Shown here: positions 35,891-44,964 of the stretch, in pieces
Layout of the letters: each line of letters starts with the position of its first letter
Numbering within the stretch: position 1 is the first letter of the stretch
NCBI GenBank assembly: GCA_018241665.1
Contig: JAFEDK010000005.1
Coordinates: 1 to 64,000 of the forward strand
Direction of reading: 5' to 3'
DNA: 64,000 nt
Source: Pseudomonadota bacterium
Lineage (GTDB): Bacteria > Pseudomonadota > Gammaproteobacteria > Burkholderiales > Rhodocyclaceae
Notes under the pieces: model-generated
The model's database searches: none
The model's input: only the letters and a program-made list of their open reading frames with translations
Told to the model about the DNA's origin: nothing
Made by a program: the position numbers and the translations under genes

Positions 35891-36820
35891 TCAGGCCCGG
35901 CAAAGAGAAAGTGAGCGACGCGCCATCGGCGCACGCAGGGATTGGCGCAAGGCGCCCGACAGGAGCAGCACACCGAACAGTGCGGCCAGGCCGCCGGATG
36001 AGGTTCCTGTGGGCTGCGAAAGCGGTTCGGCGAGCTTCGCCAGATGCTGCCCGGCGACGGGAGCGGATACGGGAGCGTCGGCGGGCGGAGGCGGGCTGAC
36101 GGGCGGCGTGCTCGGCGCCGCATCCAGCAGGCGCCGTGCGCTGGCCCCACGCACCTCCTGGGCATGCCGAGCGGCAATCTTTGGTTGCGCGGCCTCGAAC
36201 AATTCCCCCGGCAAAGGCGGCGTTGGGCCCGTCTGCACTGGCGGCGGCGGTGTGCCCGTGCCCCGCGCCTGTCCGTCCCGGTCGCCCACGTGATAGCCGG
36301 TGCGCAAGAACTCGATGGCATCCGGATTACCGTCGCGCGCCGCAGCCTCGAACCACTTGCGCGCCTCCACCTCGTCCTTCGGCACCCCGCGTCCCTCCTG
36401 CAGGGCGCTTGCGTAATGGAGCTTGCCCAGGGTCGCATACGGGGAATCGCCGGCCAGCGCCGCCCGGTGCATCAGCTCGGCGGCGGCCGGCAGATCCGGC
36501 GGCACGCCGCCCGCCCCGTCCTGCAGCATCAGGGCCTTCCAGATCATCGCGCCGATGTAGCCGGCGGCGATGCACTTGTCGAAGACCTTGCGGGCGTTGT
36601 CGTGGTCGCCGCACTTTTCCAGCAGATAGCCCTTGCTGCACACCATCAGGCTGGCCGGCTGATCGACGATGTATTCGAGGGTCTGGTCGCCGACCACGTG
36701 GGCGAGGTCGGTGGGCTCGCCGGTCTGCGGTACCGGCCCACCGCAGAAGCGGTTGTCCGCCGCCACTGCGGCGGTGGTGAAAAACAGGGCCAGCATGGCG
36801 GCCCCGGTCGATCTACGCAT
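35891..36820 (-). CDS. Exported Sel1-repeat protein with Pro-rich linker and C-terminal membrane segment
   Basis: It encodes 309 residues: signal peptide 1-21 (cleavage near AAVAA-D), a helical Sel1/TPR-like region about 65-175 (with GVPPDLPAAAELMHRAALAG and GRGVPKDEVEARKWFEAAAR), Pro-rich stretches about 190-205 and 237-255, then a hydrophobic helix about 276-291 (GGLAALFGVLLLSGAL) followed by a strongly basic tail. Four Cys lie in the N-terminal half. The order is TonB reversed: periplasmic domain, Pro-rich arm, membrane anchor. The tail could instead be a GlyGly-CTERM-like sorting signal. It is first in the operon with the ExbB-like and DUF2149 genes. An ATG at 36826 is an equally possible start. 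Confidence 0.75.
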   Translation of the reverse strand: MRRSTGAAMLALFFTTAAVAADNRFCGGPVPQTGEPTDLAHVVGDQTLEYIVDQPASLMVCSKGYLLEKCGDHDNARKVFDKCIAAGYIGAMIWKALMLQDGAGGVPPDLPAAAELMHRAALAGDSPYATLGKLHYASALQEGRGVPKDEVEARKWFEAAARDGNPDAIEFLRTGYHVGDRDGQARGTGTPPPPVQTGPTPPLPGELFEAAQPKIAARHAQEVRGASARRLLDAAPSTPPVSPPPPADAPVSAPVAGQHLAKLAEPLSQPTGTSSGGLAALFGVLLLSGALRQSLRAPMARRSLSLCRA

Positions 36821-36900
36821 CGGCATCCCCGTCGAGTCATGGCGGGAACCCGTGCCCCGCCTCACGCCGACTCTAAGCCTGCGGACAAGCCGGGACATCG

Positions 36901-36937
36901 GCATCCTGCCCGGATGCCGGTGGGCAAATTGCCCGAC
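36901..36937 (-). promoter_or_regulatory. Shared regulatory motif, copy A (two half-repeats 23 bp apart)
   Basis: GTGGGCAAATTGCCCGA (36920-36936, near-perfect dyad GGGCAA-A-TTGCCC) is identical to 17 bases at 39668-39684. A degenerate copy, GCATCCTGCCCGGA, starts 23 bp to the left at 36901. The 17-bp core lies 100 bp upstream of the Sel1 gene start and 128 bp before the cupin gene. Confidence 0.6.
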
Positions 36938-37063
36938 CGTCAGACGTCATCTGCATCGGGAAGATTGCCCAGCCTTTTCCGGGCAGGCTGACCTCACGGC
37001 AGCAGGGTCTGCCGGGGTCTACTGGCAGCGGCCATCCGGCCTAGACAACCAGGAGACAGACCC

Positions 37064-37525
37064 ATGCCCCACCATTTCGACGAACGCCTCATCCGCTGGC
37101 AGCCCTTCGGCGACTTTCCCCATTTCGTCTTTGCGATCCTGCAGGTGGACATGCAGCAGCGCATCGCCGACGTGCTGTTCAAGTTTGCCGCCGGCCAGCA
37201 GATCGTCCTGCACCGCCACAAGGCCCTCAACCACACCTTCGTCGTGCAGGGCGAGCATCGCTTGTACGAACTCGACGGCCGCCTGCGGGAAGTGCGCCCG
37301 ACTGGCAGTTACACGGTGTCGCCGCCCAACGAGACGCCGCACCGGGAAGGCGGCGGCGCCGAAGACTGCATCGTGCTGTTCAGCATGCGCCCGCAGCCCG
37401 GCGAACTGCTGTACGAGATCCTCGACGATGCCGGCGAGACGATCGCCGAACTGAGCCTGGAAACCCTGCAGGCCCTCTTCGAGGCCTCGTCCGCCGAAGC
37501 AGAGGCGGAGGCGGAAGCCGCCTGA
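37064..37525 (+). CDS. Cupin-fold protein, function unknown
   Basis: It encodes 153 residues. GQQIVLHRHKALNHTFVVQG and the later PPNETPHREGG match cupin motifs 1 and 2, with His and Glu residues that could bind a metal. A Glu/Ala-only tail closes the protein (AEAEAEAEAA). Cytosolic; no catalytic assignment is possible. AGGAGACAGACCC precedes the ATG. It is convergent with the response regulator gene, with 3 bases between the stops, and shares its upstream region (with motif copy A) with the Sel1 operon. Confidence 0.75.
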   Translation: MPHHFDERLIRWQPFGDFPHFVFAILQVDMQQRIADVLFKFAAGQQIVLHRHKALNHTFVVQGEHRLYELDGRLREVRPTGSYTVSPPNETPHREGGGAEDCIVLFSMRPQPGELLYEILDDAGETIAELSLETLQALFEASSAEAEAEAEAA

Positions 37526-37528
37526 AGC

Positions 37529-38164
37529 TCAGATCAGCCCAAGGCGCAGCGCCAGCCGGGTCAGCTCGATGTCGCTGCGCACGCCGAGCTTGCTCTTGAT
37601 CTGGTAGTGGCAGTTCTGCACCGTTTTCGAGGAGATCGACAAACGCTCGCCGATCTCCTCGGCACTGCAACCGTCGAGCAGCAGGCGCAGGATCTCGAAC
37701 TCCCGCGGTGCCAGCTCGGCGAGCGGCTCCCGCGGGCGCTCGACGAGGGCCAGGGCCAGCTCCGGCGCAATGTCGGGGCTGATCACCTGGCGCCGCTCGG
37801 CCACCTTGTAAACCGCTTCCACCAGCACCGTCGGCGGGCTGCTCTTGGTCACGTAGCCAAGGGCCCCGGCACGCAGCGCCTGGGTCGCGAACAGCGGCTC
37901 CCGGTGCATCGTGAATACCAGGATGCGCACGCGGTCATCACGCTGCACGAGGCGGCGGATCAGCTCCACGCCGCCCATGTCGGGCAGCCCGAGGTCGAGA
38001 ACCAGCACATCGGGCTCCAGCAACCGGAATTGCTCCAGCGCATCGCGGGCCGTGCCGGCCTCGCCGACGATGCGCAGGTCCGGCCGCATCTCCAGCAGAC
38101 GGCGGTAGCCTTCGCGCACGATGGCGTGGTCGTCCACCAGCAGCAGGCGGGTGATGTCAGACAT
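37529..38164 (-). CDS. NarL/UhpA-family response regulator
   Basis: It encodes 211 residues. The receiver domain (about 1-120) has the phospho-acceptor Asp57 in LVLDLGLPDMGG, the acidic pair DD at 11-12, the Thr of VFTMHRE and Lys115-equivalent in YVTKSSPP. The C-terminal LuxR-type helix-turn-helix (about 145-205) contains LAPREFEILRLLLDGCSAEE and ISSKTVQNCHYQIKSKLG. It binds DNA on phosphorylation by the adjacent kinase. The start at 38164 overlaps the kinase stop by 8 bases, so the two are translationally coupled. Its probable targets are the matching motifs at 36901 and 39649. Confidence 0.9.
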   Translation of the reverse strand: MSDITRLLLVDDHAIVREGYRRLLEMRPDLRIVGEAGTARDALEQFRLLEPDVLVLDLGLPDMGGVELIRRLVQRDDRVRILVFTMHREPLFATQALRAGALGYVTKSSPPTVLVEAVYKVAERRQVISPDIAPELALALVERPREPLAELAPREFEILRLLLDGCSAEEIGERLSISSKTVQNCHYQIKSKLGVRSDIELTRLALRLGLI

Positions 38165-39569
38165 GGACCGCGCCCTCCTCGTGGCAGGCATCGGGCGGGA
38201 AGATCGCGCTCACCCGCATGCCGCGCGGCGTGACCGGCTCCAGCGCGAAACGCCCACCGAGCGCCTCGACCCGCTCGTGCATCCCCAGCACGCCAAGGCC
38301 GCTGCCGGCCGTATCGCCCTTGCGTGGTGCGCCGTCGTCCTCCACCCACAGGCGGCAGCCGGCCGCGTCCCGCTGCAGGCGCACCGCTACCGTTTGCGGC
38401 TCGCCGTGGCGCAAGGCATTGGTGAGGCTCTCCTGCACGATGCGATACAGGCTGACCATCAGGCCGTCCGGCAGGTCGTCCACCGCACCGTCGATGTCCA
38501 GCGTGAAAGCGCAATCCGGGCGCCGCCGGCGCCCCCCCGCCAGCAACTGCTCCAGCGCTGCCTGCAGGCCGAACTCCTCCAGTCCGATGGGTCGCAGCTG
38601 GTGCAGGATGCCCTGCAGGCTCTCCATCATGTGGCCGGTAACCGACGCGATGGCCTGGGCGGCCGGCAGCAGATCCGGGCGGGAGTTCTCCACCGCCGCG
38701 CTGACATAGGCGGCCTCGGCGCCGATGGAGGCCAGGCACTGGCCGAACTCGTCATGGAGTTCCCGCGCCAGGTGGCGGCGCTCCTCTTCCCGCACCGTCA
38801 GCAGGCGCAGGGCCAGCTGGCGCTGGCCGGCCAGGGTCTGCTGCAGGCGCGCCACCAGGTGGTCGAAGCCGCTGGCGATGAGGCGCAGCTCCACCAGCCG
38901 CGGGCGCGGCATGCGCGCCGCCAGGTCGCCGGCCTGCAGGCGCCCGAGCACCCCCAGGATCTCCTGCGCCGGCCCCAGCGCACGGCGCACCGGCAGATAG
39001 ACCAGCAGGTTCAGCACCAGGATGCCGACGGTCATGCCCAGCACGGTGCGGATCTGGTCCCACACCGCGTTGGCCTCACTGTCCAGGTTGGGGGTGACAA
39101 CGAACTCGCCAACCTTCACGCCCGGATACTGGCCGATCACGCCGCGGAACGCGATGTCCGGCCCGGTCAAGGCCGCCAGCAGGCCGCGCAGCAGGGTCGG
39201 CGCCTCCGCCCCATCGCCGAAGCAGCGCTGCACCACCGGCCGCTTGTAGATGTCCTCCACCGCCACGCAGATACCCAGCAGCGGCCCGATGCCGTCGAGG
39301 GACGACAGCTCCAGGCCGTCCAGGCTGCGCCGGAACACGTCGCGCGGCTGCGCCGCCTCGCTGGCCAGCAGGCGCTCCACCGCGCCACCGGCCCGTTCGA
39401 TATGGGCCCGCATGCGTGCCTCGGCCCGCTGCAGCACCACCGCGCTGGCCACGAGCCCGATCACCACCGCGAACAGGCTGACCCGCAGCAACAGCGTGCG
39501 CTTCAGATCCACGCTGTGTTCATGCCCCTCGTCCATCGCCACGGCCGGACGGCTCATGTGCGTCTCCAT
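38157..39569 (-). CDS. NarX/UhpB-type sensor histidine kinase
   Basis: It encodes 470 residues: TM1 about 25-46, a periplasmic sensor of about 125 residues (with a Cys pair at 101 and 116), TM2 about 176-194, HAMP, then the HisKA_3 dimerisation helix with phospho-His in [15 protein letters not shown] (about 272) and a HATPase domain with LTNALRHGE and [18 protein letters not shown]. The sensor domain matches no named ligand domain I know. Operon with the response regulator. Motif copy B lies 99 bp upstream of its start, suggesting autoregulation. Confidence 0.88.
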   Translation of the reverse strand: METHMSRPAVAMDEGHEHSVDLKRTLLLRVSLFAVVIGLVASAVVLQRAEARMRAHIERAGGAVERLLASEAAQPRDVFRRSLDGLELSSLDGIGPLLGICVAVEDIYKRPVVQRCFGDGAEAPTLLRGLLAALTGPDIAFRGVIGQYPGVKVGEFVVTPNLDSEANAVWDQIRTVLGMTVGILVLNLLVYLPVRRALGPAQEILGVLGRLQAGDLAARMPRPRLVELRLIASGFDHLVARLQQTLAGQRQLALRLLTVREEERRHLARELHDEFGQCLASIGAEAAYVSAAVENSRPDLLPAAQAIASVTGHMMESLQGILHQLRPIGLEEFGLQAALEQLLAGGRRRRPDCAFTLDIDGAVDDLPDGLMVSLYRIVQESLTNALRHGEPQTVAVRLQRDAAGCRLWVEDDGAPRKGDTAGSGLGVLGMHERVEALGGRFALEPVTPRGMRVSAIFPPDACHEEGAVHV

Positions 39570-39648
39570 CCTTCCCCTCAGGCCTGCGCAGCCATACCAT
39601 AGTGAAACAGTCGGAATTGATAAAACACGCGGCCCGAGCCGCGGTCCC

Positions 39649-39685
39649 GCAGATTACCCGAACCCCCGTGGGCAAATTGCCCGAA
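39649..39685 (-). promoter_or_regulatory. Shared regulatory motif, copy B (two half-repeats 23 bp apart)
   Basis: GCAAATTGCCCGAA (39672-39685) and GCAGATTACCCGAA (39649-39662) are direct repeats exactly 23 bp apart. The 17-bp string at 39668-39684 is identical to copy A. It lies 99 bp upstream of the kinase start and immediately upstream of the selO start, overlapping where that gene's promoter or ribosome site should be. Confidence 0.6.
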
Positions 39686-39693
39686 CAGAGACC

Positions 39694-41190
39694 ATGCACA
39701 CCCTCGAAACCCTGCCCTTCGACAACGCCTTCGCGCGGCTGCCCGCCGCCTTCTATACGCGCCTGCCGCCGCAGCCGCTGCCCGATCCCTACCTGGTCGC
39801 CGCCAGCCCGGCCGCCGCCGCGCTGATCGGCTTGCCTGCGGCCGAACTGGCGCGCCCCGAGTTCGCCGAGTTCTTTGCCGGCAACCGCCTGCTGCCCGGT
39901 AGCGAGCCCCTCGCCGCGGTGTATTCGGGCCACCAGTTCGGCGTGTGGGCCGGCCAGCTCGGCGACGGCCGCGCCCACCTGCTCGGCGAGGTGGCGATCG
40001 GCCTCGACGACCCGGCCAGCGGCTGGGAGATCCAGCTCAAGGGCGCCGGCCAGACACCCTACTCGCGCTTCGCCGACGGGCGTGCGGTGCTGCGTTCGAG
40101 CATCCGCGAATTCCTGTGCTCCGAAGCCATGGCCGGCCTCGGTATCCCCACCACCCGCGCACTGGCGGTGGTCGGCTCCAACGCGCCAGTGCGCCGCGAA
40201 AGCATCGAAACCGCCGCCGTGGTGACCCGGCTGGCGCCCAGCTTCATCCGCTTCGGCTCCTTCGAGCACTGGGCGGCCAACCGCAAGCTGGATGAACTGC
40301 GCCAGCTCGCCGACTACGTGATCGAGCGCTTCCGCCCCGAATGCCGGGACGCCGCCAATCCCTACGCGGCCCTGCTGCGCGACGTCGGCCGGCGCACCGG
40401 CGAGCTGATCGCCCGCTGGCAGGCGGTGGGCTTCATGCACGGGGTGATGAACACCGACAACATGTCCATCCTCGGCCTGACCCTCGACTACGGCCCCTTC
40501 GGCTTCATGGACGCCTTCGACGCCAATCACATCTGCAACCATTCCGACGACCACGGCCGCTACAGCTACAAGGCTCAGCCGCAGATCGGCCACTGGAACC
40601 TGTACGCCCTCGGCCGCGCGCTGGCCCCGCTGATCGGCGAGGCCGCCGCGGTGCAGGCCGCCATCGAGGAGAGCTACGCGCCGGTCTTCGAGCAGCAGTT
40701 TTTCGCGCTGTTCGGCGCCAAGCTGGGCCTGGCCGAGCTGCGCGACGGCGACGAGGACTTCATCGGCGATACCTTCCAGCTGCTCCAGCAGCAGCACCCG
40801 GACTTCACGCTGTTCTTCCGCAACCTGGGGCGCCTGCCAGCGCAGGTGGACGAAGCGGAACGGGCTGCCGCCGACGCGCCGCTGCGCGACCTGCTGATCG
40901 ACCGGGAAGCCGGCGACGCGTGGATCACCCGCTGGCGCGCCCGCCTCGCCGCCGATGGACGCCCCGACGCCGAACGCCGGGCTACCATGGACGCGGTCAA
41001 TCCGAAATATGTGCTGCGCAACTGGATCGCCGAAGGCGCGATCCGCGCCGCCCAGGGCGGGGATTTCAGCGAGGTGCGAGCTGTACTGGCCTGCCTGTCG
41101 CGGCCCTTCGACGAACAGCCGGAATACGAACGCTTCGCCGCACCGCCACCGGACTGGGCGGAAGGGCTGGCGGTCAGCTGTTCGAGCTGA
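39694..41190 (+). CDS. selO: Protein adenylyltransferase SelO (YdiU)
   Basis: It encodes 498 residues. The pseudokinase-like AMP transferase motifs are present: [60 protein letters not shown] and [15 protein letters not shown]. The C-terminus ends AVSCSS with the conserved redox Cys (Sec in eukaryotes). SelO transfers AMP from ATP to Ser/Thr/Tyr of target proteins and helps oxidative-stress responses. The ATG at 39694 gives the usual [13 protein letters not shown]-terminus; the ribosome site is weak. It is divergent from the kinase operon and shares motif copy B. Confidence 0.92.
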   Translation: MHTLETLPFDNAFARLPAAFYTRLPPQPLPDPYLVAASPAAAALIGLPAAELARPEFAEFFAGNRLLPGSEPLAAVYSGHQFGVWAGQLGDGRAHLLGEVAIGLDDPASGWEIQLKGAGQTPYSRFADGRAVLRSSIREFLCSEAMAGLGIPTTRALAVVGSNAPVRRESIETAAVVTRLAPSFIRFGSFEHWAANRKLDELRQLADYVIERFRPECRDAANPYAALLRDVGRRTGELIARWQAVGFMHGVMNTDNMSILGLTLDYGPFGFMDAFDANHICNHSDDHGRYSYKAQPQIGHWNLYALGRALAPLIGEAAAVQAAIEESYAPVFEQQFFALFGAKLGLAELRDGDEDFIGDTFQLLQQQHPDFTLFFRNLGRLPAQVDEAERAAADAPLRDLLIDREAGDAWITRWRARLAADGRPDAERRATMDAVNPKYVLRNWIAEGAIRAAQGGDFSEVRAVLACLSRPFDEQPEYERFAAPPPDWAEGLAVSCSS

Positions 41191-41195
41191 GGCGC

Positions 41196-42188
41196 CTAGG
41201 ACTCGATACGCCGGCCCGTGTAACCCGGCAGGTATTCGCGGATGAAGGACGACAGCAGGCCACGCCCGGCCTGCAGCGGCTCGCCATTGCGGGCCGCATC
41301 GGCCAGCAGGGCGCGCGCCTCCTTGTACTCGCCGGCCTTGTTCAGCAGGTAGGCGACGGTGTTCTGGTAGCTGGCGATCTTGCGGCGGTAGCGGGCACGC
41401 TCCTCATCGCTCAGCTTGTGGCGGGCGAGGAGGTAGTTGGCCTCGTGCAGTTCCACCGCATTGCGGGTCATCGCCAGCAGGTTCTTGCTCAGGTTGCTGC
41501 CGTGCTGGCGGTAGTAGGCGAGGCTACGGTTGAAATAGCCCATGCTGCCCTGCGCCCCGACGCGCAGCCACAGATCGGTGTCGTCGCTGCCCCGGTACTG
41601 GGCGCGGAAGCTCACCGGGTCGTTCAGCAGCCGCTCGCGGGCCAGCATCACCGAATCCGTGTGGATGGCCGCGTAGTTGAGGCTCATGAAGACGTAGAAC
41701 GCGTCGCCGCAGTCATGCCAGTCCTCGGCGTCCGTGGGGCGCAGGAAGCCACTGGAGCGCGCCAGGAAATCCGCATTGGACAGGTAGGTGCCTTCATGGG
41801 GCGTGCCGTCCTCCTCGACCAGCTGCAGGTCGTGGAAGGCCGCCACCCAGTCCGGATGGGTATCCAACCCCTCGTTCAGGATGCGGAATTTGTCCGGGTG
41901 GTAGTAATCGTCCTGGTCGAGAAAACACACATAAGGCCCGCTGGCGAGGGACAGGGCGATGTTCTTCGGGATCGTCGGCCCGCCGGAGGCTTTGTCGCGC
42001 CACACCGTGCGGATGCGTGCGTCGCGCCGGGCATATTCGTCGATGATGCGCGGCGTCTCGTCCGTGGATCCATCATCGACGATGATGTGTTCGAAATCCT
42101 GGAAGCTCTGGCCCAGCACGGAATCGAGCGCCTGCCGCAGATACTGGGCGCCGTTATGGGTCGGGGTGATTACGGAAATCTTTGGCAT
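41196..42188 (-). CDS. Family 2 glycosyltransferase
   Basis: It encodes 330 residues. A GT-A fold with N-terminal ISVITPTHNGAQYLRQALDS, nucleotide-binding IIVDDGSTDETP (about 38-49) and the DxD-like CFLDQDDYYHP (about 88-98). No membrane helix is seen, so it is a cytosolic or peripheral enzyme. It adds a sugar from a nucleotide donor, probably to a surface polysaccharide or a protein. It lies 21 bases after the family 4 glycosyltransferase gene on the same strand, a two-gene operon. The acceptor is unknown. Confidence 0.88.
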   Translation of the reverse strand: MPKISVITPTHNGAQYLRQALDSVLGQSFQDFEHIIVDDGSTDETPRIIDEYARRDARIRTVWRDKASGGPTIPKNIALSLASGPYVCFLDQDDYYHPDKFRILNEGLDTHPDWVAAFHDLQLVEEDGTPHEGTYLSNADFLARSSGFLRPTDAEDWHDCGDAFYVFMSLNYAAIHTDSVMLARERLLNDPVSFRAQYRGSDDTDLWLRVGAQGSMGYFNRSLAYYRQHGSNLSKNLLAMTRNAVELHEANYLLARHKLSDEERARYRRKIASYQNTVAYLLNKAGEYKEARALLADAARNGEPLQAGRGLLSSFIREYLPGYTGRRIES

Positions 42189-42209
42189 TTCGGTCTCGAG
42201 GAGGTCGCT

Positions 42210-43355
42210 TCAGGAAGTCACCGCGGTGGAGGCACAAGCCCGCGCATACTCAGCGGCGCAGTGTTCCCAGGTAAATTGCTCGCGGACCCGTGCCTGCAGG
42301 CACCGGGCCAGTTGAGTCGCCGCCGGCCTGTCGTCGAGGACCTCGCGGATCGCCGACGCACAGGCGGCGTGATCGTCGACGTCGAAGAGCAGGCCGCTTT
42401 CCCCGTCTGCAAGCGTTTCCAGGTGCCCTTCGACCCGGCTGGCCACCACCGGCACGGCGCATGCCCCGGCCTCGATGGTGGCGATGCCGAAGGGTTCACT
42501 GTCGGAAGGCTGCACGCAGACGGTGGCATTGGACACGATGCGCGCCACCTCCTCCGGCGACAGGTTCATCAGTGTGTGGAGCCGCCCGTCGCAGCCCTGT
42601 CCGGCAGCCAGCGAGCGTACTTTCGCCAACTCAGGGCCCTCCATGCCGATCAGCACCAGGTGGAGATCAGGGTAGTCCGCCGCGAGGCTCAGGAAAACCT
42701 GCGTCAGGAAGACCTGCCGCTTGCGCGGGATGAAGGAGCCCACCTGCACGATGTAGCGGGCCGGCAGGCCCGGGTAGGGATCGAGGCCGGCGCGGAAGAC
42801 CGCGGTATTCACGCCGTTGTAGATGGCCCGGCCGTCGGGGTGGCGGAAGCCGAAGACCTTCACCGCCTTCTCCAGCAAGGCCCGGGAACAGAACGTGAGG
42901 GTGTCCGCCTGGCGGACCGTGAATGCCAGCAGCTTGCGCGCGATCGGGTCGGCCGGGCTATTTACGTCGGTGCCGTGAAAGGACAGCACCAGGCGGCCAC
43001 GGAAGAGGCCCAGGCTCTTGAGGCAGGCAATCGACAAGGCACCCAGGCCCGCGTAGTGGAAATTGACGCAGGCGACCTCCGACCGGCTCAGCCAGCGGGC
43101 CAGCCGGGCCAGGTGGCCGGGCGCCGACAGCAGGGACTTAAGCAGGGCCAGCGGCGTCGTTCCACCCAACACGCCGAAGCGCAGCAGCACCACGTTGCCC
43201 TCACCAGCCTCGGGATGGCGATAATCCCAGTCGTCCTGGCAGATCTGCGCCGCCTGCCCCATCGCCTGGTACTGCTCGAACAGGTTTCTGATAACAACGC
43301 TGACGCCGGCGGGATGAAGCGGAGACCAGGGAATGACGAGCAGGATCTTGGGCAT
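42210..43355 (-). CDS. Family 4 (GT-B) glycosyltransferase
   Basis: It encodes 381 residues. The N-terminal GT-B half begins MPKILLVIPWSPLHPAGVSV; the C-terminal half carries YNGVNTAVFRAG, VQVGSFIPRKRQ and the donor-binding SDSEPFGIATIEAGACAVPV with the EX7E pattern. It is typical of retaining capsule, LPS or EPS glycosyltransferases. The start at 43355 mirrors the MPKI start of its downstream partner. An upstream extension of the frame overlaps another gene and is rejected. Confidence 0.88.
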   Translation of the reverse strand: MPKILLVIPWSPLHPAGVSVVIRNLFEQYQAMGQAAQICQDDWDYRHPEAGEGNVVLLRFGVLGGTTPLALLKSLLSAPGHLARLARWLSRSEVACVNFHYAGLGALSIACLKSLGLFRGRLVLSFHGTDVNSPADPIARKLLAFTVRQADTLTFCSRALLEKAVKVFGFRHPDGRAIYNGVNTAVFRAGLDPYPGLPARYIVQVGSFIPRKRQVFLTQVFLSLAADYPDLHLVLIGMEGPELAKVRSLAAGQGCDGRLHTLMNLSPEEVARIVSNATVCVQPSDSEPFGIATIEAGACAVPVVASRVEGHLETLADGESGLLFDVDDHAACASAIREVLDDRPAATQLARCLQARVREQFTWEHCAAEYARACASTAVTS

Positions 43356-43480
43356 TTGGCGGCTGGCGGCTCTCGACCGTTTGCGGGGTTCGCAGCCGAC
43401 GGATGATACGTGATCGCACCGCCGAGGAAAATGACGAAGGGAATCCCGCACGCAGGCGCCTTCCCACGCCGCCTGGCTGC

Positions 43481-43975
43481 TCAGCCGCTGAAGCTCCACC
43501 CGCCGTGGCTGCCCGCCACGGCGCCGAGCACCACGATCAGGCTCACGCTCAACAGCACCACATGCACGCGCTGGATGCGCGCCATCGTACCCAGCGGATC
43601 GCGCCGCGCACTGGCCTGGAAAGCCTTGTGCAGCACGAAGGGTTCGAGGATGAAGAGCATCACCGCGAACAGGGTCCACACGATCACCATGCCGTGCATC
43701 CACCACCAGTTGGCCGGGTCGGCGAAGCGCGAACCGACGCCCAGCCGCCACACCAGCCAGCCCCCCGACGCACCGGCCAGCAGCACGCTCCAGCGGGCGA
43801 TCCCGGCGAAGCGGTGCTCCAGCCGCTCGAACAGCTCGAGCTGGGCTTGCGGCTCGGCCAGCGCCCGGCAGGCCGGCAGCAGCACCAGCGTCACGAAGGC
43901 CACGCCGCCTATCCACAGCAACACCGCCAGCACGTGCAGTGCACGGGCGATGGCGAAATCGTTGAAGCCACTCAC
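43481..43975 (-). CDS. CopD-like integral membrane protein
   Basis: It encodes 164 residues with four membrane helices (ALHVLAVLLWIGGVAFVTLV, WSVLLAGASGGWLV, GMVIVWTLFAVMLFILEPFV, VHVVLLSVSLIVVLGAVAGS) and conserved-looking His residues at helix ends, as in CopD/DUF-type membrane haem or copper proteins. It is coupled by a 4-base overlap to the polyferredoxin gene, so it probably works with it in electron transfer. The exact family is uncertain. Confidence 0.7.
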   Translation of the reverse strand: MSGFNDFAIARALHVLAVLLWIGGVAFVTLVLLPACRALAEPQAQLELFERLEHRFAGIARWSVLLAGASGGWLVWRLGVGSRFADPANWWWMHGMVIVWTLFAVMLFILEPFVLHKAFQASARRDPLGTMARIQRVHVVLLSVSLIVVLGAVAGSHGGWSFSG

Positions 43976-44964
43976 TGAGTCTTCCTTTCCGGTTTCGGCG
44001 CGCTGAAGGCCGCCTCGTTATGCCGCGCCGCCTCCCCGCTGACCCACTGCAGCAAGGGGCCACGGGGATTGTCGCGCTGGGTCGTCTCGCAGGCGCTGAC
44101 GCACTGGGCGCACTGGGTGCAGGTGAACATCGCACGCTTGATGTTGCGCGGCTTCAGGCGCATCGGGCAGACATGGTCGCAGGCGCTGTAGCAGCTCGCG
44201 CAGTCGGCGGCCCGCTCGCGCTCGAAACCAACCACCATCGCCGCCTTGTTGCCCATCCAGGCCAGGCTCTGGAACAGGCCCACCGCACAGGCATAGCGGC
44301 AGAACAGATGACGCGCGAACAGGAATTCCAGCGACAGCACCAGCGTGCCGGCGGTGATGAAGATGAACTCGTTGCGGGTCGGCGCCATTGCCAGCAGGTG
44401 CCCATACACCTGGAAAGGCGGCAGCAGGTAGGTGAGCAGCACTACCGCCCAGACGAAGGCGAAGCCCACCGCCAGCGGCACCGTCACCAGCCACCACAGG
44501 CGGTCGTAGCGCACCGGCGTACCATCCGGCTCCCACGGCGGCAGTTCGCGGGCCTCCCACACGCTGGGGCGGCCGATGGCCCGGCGCATGAAGCCGTTGA
44601 TGGTCTCCACCACAGAGAAATGCGGGCACAGCCAGCCGCAATACAGCCGCCCCCAGCGCCAGGCGACGCCGATCAGCACGGCGCCGACCGCGAGGATAGG
44701 CAGCAGCACCCGCCCGATGACCCGCAGCACCGCCCCCAACGCGTCGATGTGGCCGGCCGAAAAGTCCTCCAGGCCGGCGTGCCACTCGAAGCCGAGCAGC
44801 CAGGCGTGCCCCGCCACCAGGTCGTAGCGCAGCAGATCGAACACCGGCGCCAGCACGAACAGCACGAAGAAGCCGCCCTGGGCCCAGCGCCGCAGACGCT
44901 GGCGGCCTCCGTCGGGCCGCGCCGTGGGAACCGGGCGGATCGGGATCACACGGGGTGTTGCCAT
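43972..44964 (-). CDS. Membrane-bound polyferredoxin (CcoG/NapH/NosR-like)
   Basis: It encodes 330 residues. Several membrane helices are interrupted by cytoplasmic cysteine motifs: YCGWLCPHFSVVETINGF (about 110, CcoG-like), FCRYACAVGLFQSL (about 223), then ferredoxin-type clusters CASCYSACDHVCPMRLKP and CTQCAQCVSACETTQRDNP. Such proteins pass electrons between quinol or thiol pools and periplasmic or cytoplasmic acceptors, as CcoG does in copper handling for cbb3 oxidase. No ccoNOPQ or nos/nap genes are in the window. It shares one base with the stop of the upstream membrane gene and overlaps the downstream gene by 4 bases. Confidence 0.82.
   Translation of the reverse strand: MATPRVIPIRPVPTARPDGGRQRLRRWAQGGFFVLFVLAPVFDLLRYDLVAGHAWLLGFEWHAGLEDFSAGHIDALGAVLRVIGRVLLPILAVGAVLIGVAWRWGRLYCGWLCPHFSVVETINGFMRRAIGRPSVWEARELPPWEPDGTPVRYDRLWWLVTVPLAVGFAFVWAVVLLTYLLPPFQVYGHLLAMAPTRNEFIFITAGTLVLSLEFLFARHLFCRYACAVGLFQSLAWMGNKAAMVVGFERERAADCASCYSACDHVCPMRLKPRNIKRAMFTCTQCAQCVSACETTQRDNPRGPLLQWVSGEAARHNEAAFSAPKPERKTQ

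Noticed and set aside
40341-43406. 1021-codon plus-strand frame through selO and the glycosyltransferases
   Set aside because: It is an out-of-frame shadow of selO at its start and antisense to two clear glycosyltransferase genes; low-complexity Arg/Gly composition.
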